Shown in pieces: positions 43,575 to 56,122 of a stretch of 64,000 bases of DNA; the stretch's first letter is position 1; each line of letters starts with the position of its first letter. The notes beneath the pieces were generated by a model that saw only the letters and a program-made list of their open reading frames with translations, was not told where the DNA came from and searched no databases. Origin of the DNA: Thozetella sp. PMI_491 (taxonomy: Eukaryota > Ascomycota > Sordariomycetes > Chaetosphaeriales > Chaetosphaeriaceae); assembly GCA_021432635.1 (NCBI GenBank), contig MU270024.1, positions 744,001-808,000 of the forward strand, given 5' to 3'. The position numbers and the translations under genes are program-made.

Positions 43575-44753
43575 ATGACGATCAAAGGCGAGCTGCTGCT
43601 TGAGCAACAGCAAGTGCAGAACACAATTGAGCTTTTGATCAAACAGCTTGTCGGGCTCAAAGATGAATCCTCCGAATACCTTGTTCATCTTCCAGACGGT
43701 CGCATTATTGACACCAAAGGTTGGAATGGATGGGATTGGACCCATGGCGTTGGTCTATACGGCATATGGAAGTACTACGAGATAACCGGGAGCCCAGATC
43801 ATCTGAAAATCATCGAAGATTGGTTTTCCGCTCGGTTTGCGGCCGGATCAACCGAGAAGAACATCAATACGTTCTCGGTCTTTCTTACGCTGGCATATGT
43901 TTACGAGAAGACTGGCAATCAGACATATCTTCCGTGGCTTGACGCTTGGGGAGAATGGGCCATGAAGGGCCTTCCTCGGACAGAATTCGGTGGCATGCAA
44001 CACATCACTTACGTCAAGGAGAATAAGCAACAACTATGGGACGACATGCTCATGATGACGGCGCTTCCACTCGCAAAAATGGGCCAGGTGCTCAATCGGC
44101 CCCGCTATGTCGAGGAGGCTCTTCGGCAGATGCTGATACTCATTCAATATCTCTTCGACAACCGAACTGGTCTTTTCTTTCACGGATGGCAATTTGACCC
44201 AAGTTCCAAGGGCGGGGTGGGCCACAATTTTGCAGATGCTCGTTGGGCTCGCGGAAACAGTTGGCTCACCATCGTTATTCCGGAGATGCTAGAACTTCTC
44301 GAGGGCGAACATGGGAGCTCGGCTTTAGGTGCCTTCCGAACCCATCTCATCAACACCTTGGATGCCCAGTGTAGAGCTCTAGTCCGCTTGCAGGAGCCCG
44401 GCTCCGGCTGATGGAGGACACTGCTTGATCACTCAGCGTCCGATGGCTCTTATCCAGAAGCTTCGGCGACAGCAGGCTTTGCCTACGGTATCTTGAAGGG
44501 AAGAAGGAAAGGCTACCTAGGTCAGGAAGCGGGACAGTCGGGGAGCGCAAAGGCATATGACGAGGTTGCAAAAACCGCTATCAGAGCCGTCGTGCAGAAT
44601 GTGTCGCCAGAGGGCGAGTTACTGCAGGTGAGCTTTGGTACTGGGATGGGTAATACTTTACAGTTCTACAAGGACATTGCAAAGACCTCTATGCCCTATG
44701 GTCAAGCTATGGCCATCATGGCCTTGGTGGAATTCTGTCGAAGATTCTATTAA
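43575..44753 (+). pseudogene. GH105 unsaturated rhamnogalacturonyl hydrolase with in-frame stop
   Basis: The full frame spans 393 codons, close to the normal size of GH105/YteR-type enzymes, which cleave the unsaturated uronic acid from pectin-derived disaccharides inside the cell. It has no signal peptide (MTIKGELLLEQQ). Motifs include WDWTHGVGLYGIWKYYE, LWDDMLMMTALPLAKMG (conserved Asp), FHGWQFDPSS, WARGNSWLT, SYPEASATAGFAYGILKG and, near the end, SMPYGQAMAIMAL. A TGA at 44409-44411 interrupts it between QEPGSG and WRTLLDHSAS; the frame continues without other damage to 44753. No intron with good signals removes the stop. It is a recent nonsense mutation, a base error or, less likely, readthrough. 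The truncated 278-residue product would lack part of the barrel. Confidence 0.85.
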
Positions 44754-45176
44754 ATGAGAAACATATCCCAATTTAGGATCGCTTCAGCTCCATTTGTCCA
44801 AATGCGATTTAACGCAATTGGCGCATCCCGAGGTTGCGCTTCCCGTTATTCTTTATTAGCTGGCTAGCTATTGAATATATTACTCAGTGTTTAAATACCT
44901 TATCTAATCAGCATTGCCCCACCAGCACAACTTGCTGGCTGTTATCCTAGATCCAGTTATATAAGCCATGGAGGATGGGACAAGTCCTATCTGCGCGGTA
45001 AGGTGCACATGGCCACTTGCCTGTGGTGTCAATAATCTATAGTATATTGGTCCTGGAATCGGTTTGGAATCGGCTCCAAACCTCCTATGCTAGACTGTTT
45101 TTCTTGCGGTTAAGCCTACTGATTTTCTCCCCTATGATACTTAGTGTTCGTTTTCTCAAATATTTCGGTACTATTC
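44754..45176. other. Intergenic between convergent genes
   Basis: About 420 bp, moderately AT-rich. No feature identified. Confidence 0.5.
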
Positions 45177-46255
45177 TTATTTTTCAGGCTTTAACCCTGT
45201 AATTCTGGCCTGAGTTTCAAGATGGTCGAGATGCTCTTGTTGGACTGCGTCCGGAATTTCCTCCAAAATCTTGTCAATCTTACTCTTTAACTCCTTCCCT
45301 GGATGACATCTCGTATGAGCACCTCCATTGGAATACATTGGTGTGAGCTTCTCGACGATGCCGCTGAGTATGTGACCAAGGCTGTAAACGGACTCGGTAG
45401 ATCGGATAGAAGAGGATGGAGGATATCTCCCGATACTTCCAAGCTCGATCGCCAATCTCCCAAGTATGTGCTCCGTGCAACTCTCTCGTTCTTTTCGACT
45501 ACCTCGGAGTTTTGACAATGTGTGACTCGTTGACTTTTATCGTTTTTGGCTATCAATCCCTGATGAAATTCCTCAACTACTCCCCATAAGAGACTAGTTG
45601 TATCTCTTCTGACTCTTTTGATATGAGCTAAAGTCGTATTAGGTTTTCGCGAATTCCAGTCCACTAAAATATTATAATAGCACAGGGATTTACTTAAGAT
45701 ACCGATGCTGTCTAGGGGCGCAGAGAAATATAGAGGCTCCTTGTTAGAGGAGCGAAGGATGCGGCCCTCGCCGTTAGCCTCTAGACTACTAATAAAGTAA
45801 TCCGAGAAGTTCTTGAAAAACGCCACATGACCGAGCTCCCAGAATACCCAGATGGTGTCCTCATCATCGCCATAAACCTCTTCGCACTCCCCATCAACCA
45901 TCCATTGCGAAACCCACGGTCGTAGAATACGGGTTATACCATACTTGTTCGTCATCAAAGTAACCTTAAAGAGGTCGTAACGGTCGATATAACCAGGCAT
46001 ACATTCGAAATTGGAGTGCAGTATATTGAAGATGATGGCTAGGGCGTCTGGGTCGTCATCCGGTAACGCTACAACCCAATCTCGGTGGTCTTCATCTGCT
46101 GGCTTTGCTTCCAGGTAAGGGCCATAGAACATGGTCTTCCACACGGGAGAGGCCCGAGAGAGTGTTTTCGAGCAGACCTGGAAACGCCGCTTGGAGGTCT
46201 CGGGGCCAACGGTCAGGAACAAGTCCCCGCAGGGATCGACTTGGCAGGTTGACAT
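45177..46255 (-). pseudogene. Fungal BTB/POZ-domain protein with a likely frameshift
   Basis: The start ATG at 46255 gives MSTCQVDPCGDLFLTVGP, a BTB opening. It continues with RFQVCSKTLSRASPVWKTMF, LPDDDPDALAIIFNILH and YDLFKVTLMTNKYG, the usual order in the large fungal BTB family; function is unknown, probably protein-protein contact. The first frame reads on to 45287 as a tail without family features. The next frame from about 45518 reads CTEHILGRLAIELGSIGRYP, LKSKIDKILEEIPD and HLETQARITGL, which fits the expected C-terminus and ends at 45177. One extra base in the AAAA run near 45535 would join both frames (359 residues). This is either a 1-nt deletion or a base-call error. Confidence 0.7.
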
Positions 46256-48449
46256 TGTCAAGGCCCCTTCAGATTCGAAAGACAATTTAATGCTTATATG
46301 TGATAAAACAGGGCGAAAGGAAGCTTCCTGGTAACTATGATAAACCGTCAAGCTCACTAGCGCTTCAAAAAAGAACGGGGCTAAGAGAAAAAGGCTAGTA
46401 TGTTGGGAAAAATTGCATCTATAGCGGTGAAACGATCACAGTAATGTTGAGATGGCACAGCGAAATCCAATGGTTAGCCGCCAACACGTTTCAGCCTTCA
46501 AACTCGAGACCCAACATACATATCGTGTTCCATTTTGCGCGGCTACAAAGCTACAAGCAGGAAGACCTATTTTTATTCGCGCTTGGGTGGGAGAGAGGGT
46601 GCCGCAAATGGGCTAGGAAGCATCTGTCGCCATAAAAGAACTGACGGAATATACCGTCCTTTGAAGAGGTGGCATCTTAAGAAGCTAAACTTACCTCAGC
46701 GAGTTGCCTTGACCGATTGCGATTGCCGGTGTTAAGGCGGAGCGCCCCGCGGAATCAAATCACGGGCGCCCTACTCTCAATTCACCCGTCTTTTCCCACA
46801 CTTTCCAGCCCGGCATCCGGCCTGCATAGATTGCTCACTAGCTTCAACGCTAATCTCCATACATTCGACATACCCAAACAAGACGTGGTCTGCTTATCTG
46901 TTAACGTATAAGCAGGCGCTCGTATGACCTCAGTGACTCTTCCACAAACACCCTCTGAGGGGATGCCGCCTGCGGCTCTCACGCGAGAACCATCGCCGGG
47001 GTCGGGTCGCTGGGATCGGGTTGTCGAATGGCTTGGCCGTTCGTACAAGCTTCTCACGGTTCCCAAGTATCGGGGCACCTTAAAGAGATTCGTCGTTGCG
47101 GATGAGATCTTGGAGGGCGATAGAAGACACTTATTCTAATTAGCTTAAAGGTGAAACTTAAGATTGTTCTTTGGTATGACTAGGTTATTTAACGGTAGGT
47201 TCGTATCTAGCCTTCCCGCATCCTTCTATGTAGCCTTACTATAGAATCCCTAGACAACGCTGGTTCGTCGAAGTTCCAAAGGGTTGGCCTAGAATGCCTG
47301 TCTCCTGGGGTGTTTTAACTTTCTGGGCTCGCTTAAATGGCACAAGTTTTAGGTGCTCCACTTGCTCCACTAGTAAAGTCGCTGCCGGTTAGCACGGTGT
47401 TAGCGATGGCTCTAAGTTCTTGGCATTTTGGAGATGGGTTTTGGAGACATGTTTGGAGACAATGCGCGCCAACCCCAGCAGGAAAAAGGGGGCGTGCGCC
47501 TCGACCGGCTCAAATCTAGCCGAGGGTGGGAAGATGCGGATAACCGAATATGGGACCGAGTCATCAGTTATGAACTCGGTATGGGATCAAAGAAGAATAG
47601 ATCGAATGGCTTGGGGCACTGAACAGCCCTAATCTTCAAGTTAGTATGTATATAGCATCACAAAGAACGCCGGCATGACGGTTCCTAGCCGGTGCCAAGT
47701 ACAACCGGTGTACATGAATGATACTCGTATCGAGGTTTGGAATATGTGCGCACGATCGTGAGGTGCTTCAAGACGATTCTGGCCAGAGCGCAGTAGAAGC
47801 CGCAAAGAAAAGAAATGTGAGGTACCTTAACGTAGCTAAATAAGTACTCGATACTAAATTTGCCTCACGTCATGTCTGACAGGACTAATCCTCCGACCGT
47901 CGCTGATTTGTTTATCGAGATGACATATCCTGTGTGCTGTCCGCAGCGCCCAAGTGACAGCATCTTAGCCCTCTGGGGGATGCAGGTATTGAAACTGATT
48001 GTACAAGAGCTTCGTGCAACTAGGGGTTACATCCAGCACCTATGCCCCCAGGCGATTGGCAGCGCATCTACGCTAGATGGTGCTAGATATTTCACTAGCT
48101 AGGTTGGCAGTATTGGCCCAGACCCGGCTGCCAGTAACCAGTGCTACCCCGCATGAGAAAAGTATGATTGACCCATCAGGGAGGCGAATTCCGTACTGCC
48201 CTCGCATCAATTGCATTCGCCCACGTCGCCTCAGCTGCGCTACGACCGCCACCTTCATCGGAATCAAGACCGCCTGTTGATACTCACCCGACAGCCACGA
48301 CACCTTCGAGGCAGATACTGGGCCAGACAGCACTAGCGATTTTGGGTGAGGGCTAGGAAGAGGAAGAAACCCCTCGTTCCTGGCTATGATTCGTCCAAGC
48401 GCTGCCCTTTACTGTACTCGAGGTTCAGATGCAGTCGATTTAAATAACT
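46256..48449. other. Long intergenic stretch
   Basis: 2.2 kb with no supportable gene. Short frames (46924-47139, 47337-47519, 47860-48102) have no motif. Nothing repetitive was recognised. Confidence 0.45.
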
Positions 48450-51072
48450 ATGACAAGAGGACCCCGTCGCGTAGCTATCGCCCCGTGCAGATTCTGCCAG
48501 AAACAATTTCGCCGGTTAGAACATCTTCAGCGCCATGAGCGCATTCGTGCGCACACTCCGCTTCCTTTCTCCGTAGCCTTGGTCACTAACTGCTTGGTTT
48601 CCGGCTAGACACCCAAGAGCGACCTTTCCATTGCGATTGCGGGCAGCAATTCTCGCGGAGGTGAGGGCTCGCCTTTCTCTGCTTCCGATGGGACTCGTCA
48701 GCGCGGCGAAGAGGCTGACAATGTCTGACTGGCAGAGATCTGTTAACTCGCCACCGTGGCCAATTTCACCGCGAGGAAGGAGGCGATAGCGGCAGCGCGC
48801 ACGATGAAACGAGCACACCGCATCTTCAAGACGAAAATGATAGCGATACATTCGGATTTCCTAGCGTAGGCCTTGCAACTTCTCGGCACGTCGAGTCATC
48901 CATCGAGCTAAGCATTGGCACCCCGATACCCTCCGGCAGGGATGACCCAACGTATGCCAACAGCGGTCATGCTTATGGTAACCTTCCTGCTCAAAGGGAC
49001 CAGTTCAGCCAATTAGAGTATGCTGACGGAGAGTTCGATCTTCTCTGGAGCGACTTGGCAGCCAGTAACCAGCCTTTGCCATCCAGCTTTTTCGACACCA
49101 ACTTTTCTCTGGTGGAAATCTCGCAGCAGATCATCACCTCGAGTACCCTTGGACAAGTTCAAGTTACTGATCCACAGAGGGGACACACGGCCACCGAGCC
49201 TACTAAGCAACGCACCCAGCTACCTGCCCGGACGGGCCAGGACCATCGACAAGACGTGGCATCTCGGTTGCCATCGTTGGAGCCAGGCGTCGGGTCGCCA
49301 TCGTCGAAGGAGGCTCCGAGGGAGATCAGTGCTAGTTATAGACCGTTAGCCGAGCAGCATTCCGTGGCGGTATGTCCATGGAGGGTAACTTCAGAGGACC
49401 ACGCGCAGCTATTGTCAGAACTGACGGCAATGGGAAGTGTGGTCCCGCCCTCTTTTGCCTTCCCGTCACGGTATATGCTCTCCCGATTCCTCGAGGGGTA
49501 CTTTCGTGGCTCTCACGCGCACATGCCTTTCCTCCACGCGATATCCTTCTCGACATCAAAGGCCGGTGTAGAGTTGGTCTTGTCTCTTGCAGCCGCCGGT
49601 GCCTTCTACCGTTTTGAGCATGCCCGTGGATATAAGCTATACCACGCGGCGAAGACTCTCATTAATTGGCAGCTGGCGCGGCTTTACGAAACCACATTTT
49701 CCCGCCTCGCTAGTACGAACCCAGGATATGCCGGATTCACAAGCTTCCGTCCCGGTTATGGTGAAGAGCTATCTCCTATGAGCGCCGACCAGCCGTCACC
49801 AGTGGCCTCCCAGGGTCGACGTGGCTTGCAGCTCCTTCAAGGCTTGCTCATCCTGATGGATATTACCTCGTGGAGTGACCGCGCTCTCATCCAGGATGCT
49901 CTGTCCACGTCAAGCCAAGCGGCAATGCTTGCCCGTCAATTTAGTATTAGCGTTGCGGAAAGCTCATTTCCGCCCGAATGTTCCTGGGAAGAATGGATCG
50001 AAAGGGAAGAACGCCGACGGACGCTTTTTGCAGCCTATACGCTGTTCAACCTGCAATGCATCGCGTTCAATGTGCCCCCTCTGATCCTAAATTCGGACAT
50101 TAGTCTCAATCTACCAGCGGCCGCCTCTGAATGGAAACTGCCAAATTCGGAAGCCTGGTCGATCCACCAGAATGCAAAGATACCACGACAGCGTCCATTC
50201 TCTGCGGTGTTTGCTCAGCTTCTGGCTGGGAATCCAATCCACCACGAGAGTAATATCTCATCATTCGGAAATTACGTGCTAATTCACGGACTTTTCCAAC
50301 AAATATTCTTCTCTCGCATTGCGGCGAGCTGCTTGACGAATTCGACAGATCTACTGCCAACAGACTTCGTCAAGAAAATGGAGAGCGCCTTACGAAACTG
50401 GCAGGAATCGTCGGAAGCGACTCGTGAGTCAACGCTAGACCCATCTTCACCTAAAGGCCCTCTGGGTTTCAACGCCACAGCACTCCTCTCCTCCGCCTCG
50501 TGTACATCCGGCTCAACGCAAACACCGACCCTAATCGCGACCTCCTCACTCGCGATCCAATGGGTATTGCTCATGCGTTTGGAAACAGCCGGGCTGTGTT
50601 TTGTGAAAGATCAGCGCATCTTGACCGCGCCATTTTACAGTGCATCCATGCCTTGAGTGTGCCTATCCGGGTTGGTATCGCCTTTGTGGCTCGAACCCAG
50701 ACTCTCAACTGGAGTGTCCAACACTCGCTCTGTAACCTCGAATGCGCGATCCTTCTCGTGAACTGGCTGCTAGCACTAGCTACCGATGTGGAGGCACTGG
50801 GAAACGATGCGCTGCGTCCCGACGAACACAAGTTAGTAGACATTCTAACCAGTCTCGTGCGAGAAACGGAGCTGGCAGAGCTCATCGACAACACATGTAA
50901 TTACGCAACTAGACTTCGACGCTTGGCAACACCGACTACACGTCTTTGGGCAGAGACCTTCAGAGGTTTCCAAGGTTTTGAGCTCGTCTATACCATTGGG
51001 GCTGGTCTGTCAATTATTGCTGAATCCCTCGAAAAGGATATTTCTAATGTAAGCGAACGAAACAATAGATAG
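48450..51072 (+). pseudogene. C2H2 zinc-finger transcription factor disrupted by a 5-bp tandem duplication
   Basis: Exons 48450-48546, 48609-48660 and 48736-51072. Two fingers are encoded across the introns: C13-x2-C16-x12-H29-x3-H33 and C41-x-C43-x12-H56-x4-H61 (CDCGQQFSRRDLLTRH). A long linker leads to a fungal-TF regulatory domain (YFRGSHAHMPFLH, GAFYRFEHARGYKLYHAAK, GRRGLQLLQGLLILMDITSW, EEWIEREERRRTLFAAYTLF). At 50483-50492 CTCCT is present twice in tandem; with one copy the frame passes from FNATALL to RLVYIRLNAN and continues to 51072 (826 residues). With both copies, translation stops at 50656. The event is clean and local, so it is most likely a recent slippage mutation. The truncated 690-residue product could still bind DNA. 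Confidence 0.82.
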
Positions 51073-52312
51073 GCACGGAGAATTAATTGAATATGTCTCT
51101 ACGCTATCGTGGTACCTTGATGTTGATTCTCTCGACAAGGAAGTAGTAGCCTGTTCTGTTCCCACTGCCTCATAATAAGCCATGGCCTACCGATGGCCCA
51201 GGGTCGCTATTGTTTTTTATTATTGTCCAGTTCGGAGGCCAATACTGCTGTACTGTCGCTCGAGGCATCCCTAGGTATTAGACCCCGATGGTTTGAAGAA
51301 CTTACTAAGTGCTGATGCACCGCATGCGCAGCAGTCCCGGTTGTATTGGCGCCAAGTGTGGTGGCCAAGATGGCCCAGGGCCATCCCCACGCGTTACACC
51401 ACGTGTTACACACACTCGTTCGTTTGCAACCACTCGTTTGCATGCACGTGATATAGTGGCCCAGTTGACCACTATATCCATCCATCTGGATCTGTAGCTT
51501 ATTTATCTTCTTCCTCTCTTTAGCTTAGTCTTTTGTGCGTTTTAATACACACGGCTACAGATCCAGTTCATCGCCGCCAGCGCCGTGACACCAACCTTGA
51601 TGACATTTCCATTTAGGACATGCTCAGGCAATAGAGTATCCATCGTCAACCGTTAAATCCCAGTTTATTCCAGAGTGCTGGTATCCCGTTTGCCCGTCAA
51701 AGACAAAATACTTAGCAAGACCCGCAGTCTCGGTCTCGGACGAAGAACCATCCAGTTAATGAGCCCATCTCTATCTCCATGCCAAGACCTGCGGGAGACC
51801 CAGCAGGAGGATGTTCATAACCGCGGTCGTTCATGGGAGATTCGCAAGATATGCTAAGTGTCGATGTAGCCAAGAGCAGCTGGAGGGAAAGAGGCAGAAT
51901 TGGCGCTTAAAGCGTAATCCGAATGAAGATAAAGAATTATTGTCGGCGATTTATAGCTATGAGCATGAGTAATAATTCTACCACCTATTATATCTCGAGT
52001 GATATGTTATCTAGGAGTATAAAATAGTTAAGCGAAGGGAAAGTTTATCCTTTTTCTTGAATCAGAGAAGCGAGTTTATAAACCTCTAGCTTATATTATA
52101 TATAATTAAGCAGAATATAGATGTAAAAATAAGCTTAACTAACCTATTAGATAAAGCTTAAAACTTAATAAGGTAGAGAGGCAAGACATCCTACCCAAAA
52201 CGCTAAGGAGCTCGTCCGTCTACACTGGTTTCTAGCCCCAACTCGAAGTTTGAACATCGTTTTTTCCTCTCCAATGACGTCTCCTGCAGGTAATAATACC
52301 ATCTCTGATAAC
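51073..52312. other. Intergenic with AT-rich block
   Basis: 1.24 kb, no gene. 51930-52160 is AT-rich with many TpA steps (RIP-like). Near 51460-51560 GGATCTGTAGC and GGCTACAGATCC form an inverted pair about 75 bp apart, perhaps an old repeat end. Confidence 0.4.
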
Positions 52313-55225
52313 TTAACTTTCGTTATATGGCATCTCATTAAGTGCCATGCCCCATGCCTCTGGGCTCCAATCGAAGAACAAACATTTTCCAGCACACTTC
52401 GAGGAGCAAATACAGAAATTGGTGAAACCGACGTCCGGAGAAACACTAGGGAGATACGTACTCATATTGATATCGGAAGTATCGTTATCCTGCTCCTTCC
52501 CCCTTTCTAAATCGCCTTGGGCCTCGTCATTTAAATTCCGTCCAATCGCTGATCGAAACATATTTTCTGACTCCTGTATCTCCTTTCCTTCGTTTATATG
52601 ATTTAGAGGCGGAAGTGGGATAAATGTCGGAACTGTAGGCTTGTATTCCTCGTGTGAGATGGTCACGGTTGATAGACGCCGGAAAGAAGAAAATCCTTCC
52701 TCTAGGCACTCATATATGACACCTATGCAGTTGTTTGGAAGTGCCTTGTTAATATTGAATCCTTCCAGAGAAACATATCGCTCGAGACCTGTTTTGATAA
52801 GGCCCGGTAACTCTTTTCTGAGAAAAGAATGATACGCGAGGCCGTCGTAATCCTCGAAATCTGGTTAGAAGTATCAGTAAGGTTGCTAAATGAATACTAA
52901 GATAGATAAGATATCTCGCTTACATGGGCTAGGTACTTCTTCTCCGGGGAAGAGAACTCGATATATATGCCTCCATTTGTCTAGCATACTCTTGTCTCGG
53001 TATGGCTTCTTCTTTAGCTTCAGCTGCGCCCATTGATTGTCGGTGATTAATCCATCAGGAAAATCTGGGCAAAATTCACAACCTTTCGGCGCGGCTAAGT
53101 GGGTTTGGAAATCAATGTTGAGGTCAAATATTTGTTTGCATCTCGGGCAAAAGATCGGTTTATGGGACCGTTCTAGATGCTCTCTAGTAAGGCGTAAATG
53201 TTAGAATTCTGAAGGAAAAGTTATACGGGAACTTGAAAATAGGAAGAGAAAAAAGGAACCGAGAGGTTCAGGCGTACTTGACTCTTGCAACTGTCGGCCA
53301 GTGGCCAGAAGCGCAGGTTCTACGCGTTCCGATGCTAAACGTAAAGGGATCGCGTTTCCTAAACGGGCAAGCAAGCCTGATATCTGGGTCAGTACCCTTG
53401 ATTTGGTTGCTATCCCCTGCGTCTTGGGGTGGTTGGTGGTCCTCTCGGCCATCCTCATCGTCTGATTCATCACGTTCCACGTTTCTTCGTCTCTTGGCGC
53501 GGCGTGTTTCCCCAGAACCACCTCTCCCAAGCTCTGCATTATTAACCGCGTTGGGGCAGTTGTTGGCTGAATTCTTAGTCCCGCTAGAAGGTGATTGCCA
53601 CTGCTGGCCTTGCGAAGTGCAGAATTTCTGCATAATGGTTTGTAGGATCTTTTGAGTGACCTCGTCCTGAAAACCAGGCGCAGTATTGCTCGGTTGGAAC
53701 GCAGATCTTACCGCAACGGTCCGTTTCCCGAACCAGGTACTCAACTTTGTCTTCGAAGGGAAGAAGGCGGCCGATGCTGAAAGCTCGTTATCGACAAGTC
53801 GGAACAGTTTCGACGAGCTTCCCTGATCCAGCAGCCGGCGAGCCTGATATTTATTGTCACGGTCTTTTGTCAATTTATAGATGGGCGCTTCATTGACGAT
53901 AGAGTCACTGCTGCTTTCACTGTCACTCTCATTCCCATTTTCACTGCTGTTTGCACCATCGCTGTTGCTATCATTCTCGCTTTCGATATCGCCAGTGAGT
54001 TGAAAAGCGTCTAGATTTCGGAGGTCTCTGGACGTCAAAGGAACGCGGAGTTCAGAAGCCAGTATCCGGGCGGGCATCTTTGCGCGTTGATCGTCTAAAT
54101 ATTTTAAAGCATCCACAGGATTGGTAGTGCGGCCGGTTTGGCTCTTGCTTGCAGTTCGTAATTGTCTTGTATTCCTGTTAGGTTGGAAAGATATGAGTCC
54201 GACTGAACTTTGGAGACCTACTTAGTTTTGACGTCGTTAGGATTGATAGTCTGTCGTGAACTATCCGCGAGTGTCTGCGGAAGAATGGGATGCAGGCTAC
54301 CTGGGGATGAGACGATGACCTTTTCCCGGGTAGTTGATGCTTTTGCCCGCTCTGGGACAGGCTTGAACTCATATCCGGGCTCCTCAGATCTCGCTTCCAC
54401 AGGCTGTGAAATCTCTAGCTCCTCGGCTCGACAGCGGCGCTGCGCCGAGCAAATTTGGAATCGGGCTCGTTCTTCACATTGTCTGCCAATCTCTTTATTA
54501 CGAGCCATTTCGTAACTCTTTCGAAGTTCCATTTCCTCGAGACGAATCCGCTCCTCGTGTTCAGATCGGAGATTGTCGGCGCTACGCCTGTATTGATGTT
54601 CCATATTCGCAAGTAGTAGGGACTGTGTCTCTTTAAGCTGCTCCCACTTCATCACCTCGGGGTGGATAAAGACATCCTCCTGCGGTCCATCTCTGATGTC
54701 CTCCAGTGGTATCGGAGTGTATTCGTTGTGATCATCATATCTCAAATCTCGATGATGGTCAAGGCGCCGGGGCCCACTTTGCAAGGCGAGCTCGGTGACT
54801 CGTTCGACATGTTCTCGAGTGTCCAGTCTTTCGTGGGCGCGTCCCAAAGCGTAAGCGTCGGCTTTGGCCTGCTCAAAGGCTGTATGGTCAAGTTGACGGG
54901 GGCTAATAGTGATTGGGAGGCTCCCATCAACGCCCGTAGGAAATTGTCTTTGAGCCGCGCCCCTCGCCACGTCCCTCTCGCGAGTAGAGCGTCGAACTCG
55001 CGTGGAAACGGAGCCAACTAAAGTGGGCTCAAATTCTACTGACGGTCGGAAACGGGATGGGATACTTTCTTCCAAGCTCTTTACGTGGTTACTGCTGACC
55101 TCTGTTGCAAGAATAGGGGCTTTTGGCTGAGTTCTTTCCAAGAAAAAATCAGTATCTTGTTCAGTCAGAGCCGTTCGATCGGGGAATGAGCGAGGGTTTG
55201 ATCCAGTAGGTCTTTCGTCAGCCAT
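52313..55225 (-). CDS. Zinc-finger and coiled-coil protein, fungal family
   Basis: Exons 55225-54222, 54174-53278, 53183-52924 and 52860-52313 give 902 residues; introns are 47, 94 and 63 nt, all in phase. The N-terminal 335 residues are polar with a coiled coil (MKWEQLKETQSLLLANMEHQ, EERIRLEEMELRKSYEMARN). Then come an acidic Ser/Asn/Asp-rich stretch, a basic patch (RRAKRRR) and a zinc-binding block: RLACPFRKRDP, GHWPTVARVKEHLERSH, CPRCKQIF, HLAAPKGCEFCPDFPDG and WRHIYRVLFPGEEVPSPYFED. This block is typical of a fungal family with a C2H2-like finger of unknown role, often next to recognition-type genes. The C-terminus has a Cys-rich NFCICSSKCAGKCLFFDW. Likely nuclear, possibly regulatory. 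No damage seen. Confidence 0.85.
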
Positions 55226-56122
55226 TCTATCTAGTGGTGCAGATTTAGGTAGGTATGATCAAATATTGGATGGACCCAAGGTGGAGGGCAGCGCTGTAGG
55301 ACTTAAAACTTAGGAGGCTCGAGGATTAAGGACGACGCCACGGAAGGAAGAAACATTTCGAACCTTTGCGTTTTCCTCGAATATTGCTATTATGCGCATC
55401 TGCGCAGAACTCTACCCCGCACGTTTAAGAACTGCACTTTCACCGAGACATACCACAGATAAGCCTCAGGACTAGGTGGATTGGGTCGGTGGCGTTGCTG
55501 TGGCACCTATTTGGCCCTCCAGAGGTACCGCGAAGTAGTATTACACTAAGCGAAATGGTTGCAGGCTTGTGCGCTTCTATGCACGAATTGTATACAGTGC
55601 CTAAGCATTATGTACTGTGTCGGAAGACAGGGCTCTAGTGGCTGGAGAGTATCAGGTAAGGCCCGTGCCAACCCGAAAGTTAGATCCTTAGCTAAAGGGT
55701 TTATATACTAGTTAATGATGTAGTTGCCGGTTTTTAGAAGGCCACTGGACTTTGCATAATCCACCGACACTAGGCTGTTTAACCAAGGCGCCTGGCTGAC
55801 CTTCTCCGAGCCTGTCTGAAAAGCGTGCCTATCTTCCTATAGCGAGTATGCTTTGAAAATTCCTTTTGAATGAATTTTTCCAGTTGTTGGTGCCCAATTA
55901 AACGCCGGCACGCCAGTGGGCAGCCCAAATTTGAGATTTGTCAGGTTATTGGAAACGTTTGGTCATGAAATGCAGTTATCCAGCCTTTCGCCGTCAAGCT
56001 GTAATTCTCCTTAGACAAATTTCATTTCGAGGCTTCTCATTCCCGTGGCTTCTCTTATTCGAAAACTACGAGACCATTTTCTTAAGAACTAGCTCGTGCT
56101 ATGCACTAGCTCTACGGGAAAT
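55226..56122. other. Intergenic between divergent genes
   Basis: About 900 bp separating the zinc-finger gene (-) and the third HET gene (+). No gene or defined site recognised. Confidence 0.5.

Noticed and set aside
44409-44411. Selenocysteine or programmed readthrough at TGA
   Set aside because: Filamentous ascomycetes lack selenocysteine insertion, and the context does not match TGA-CTA.
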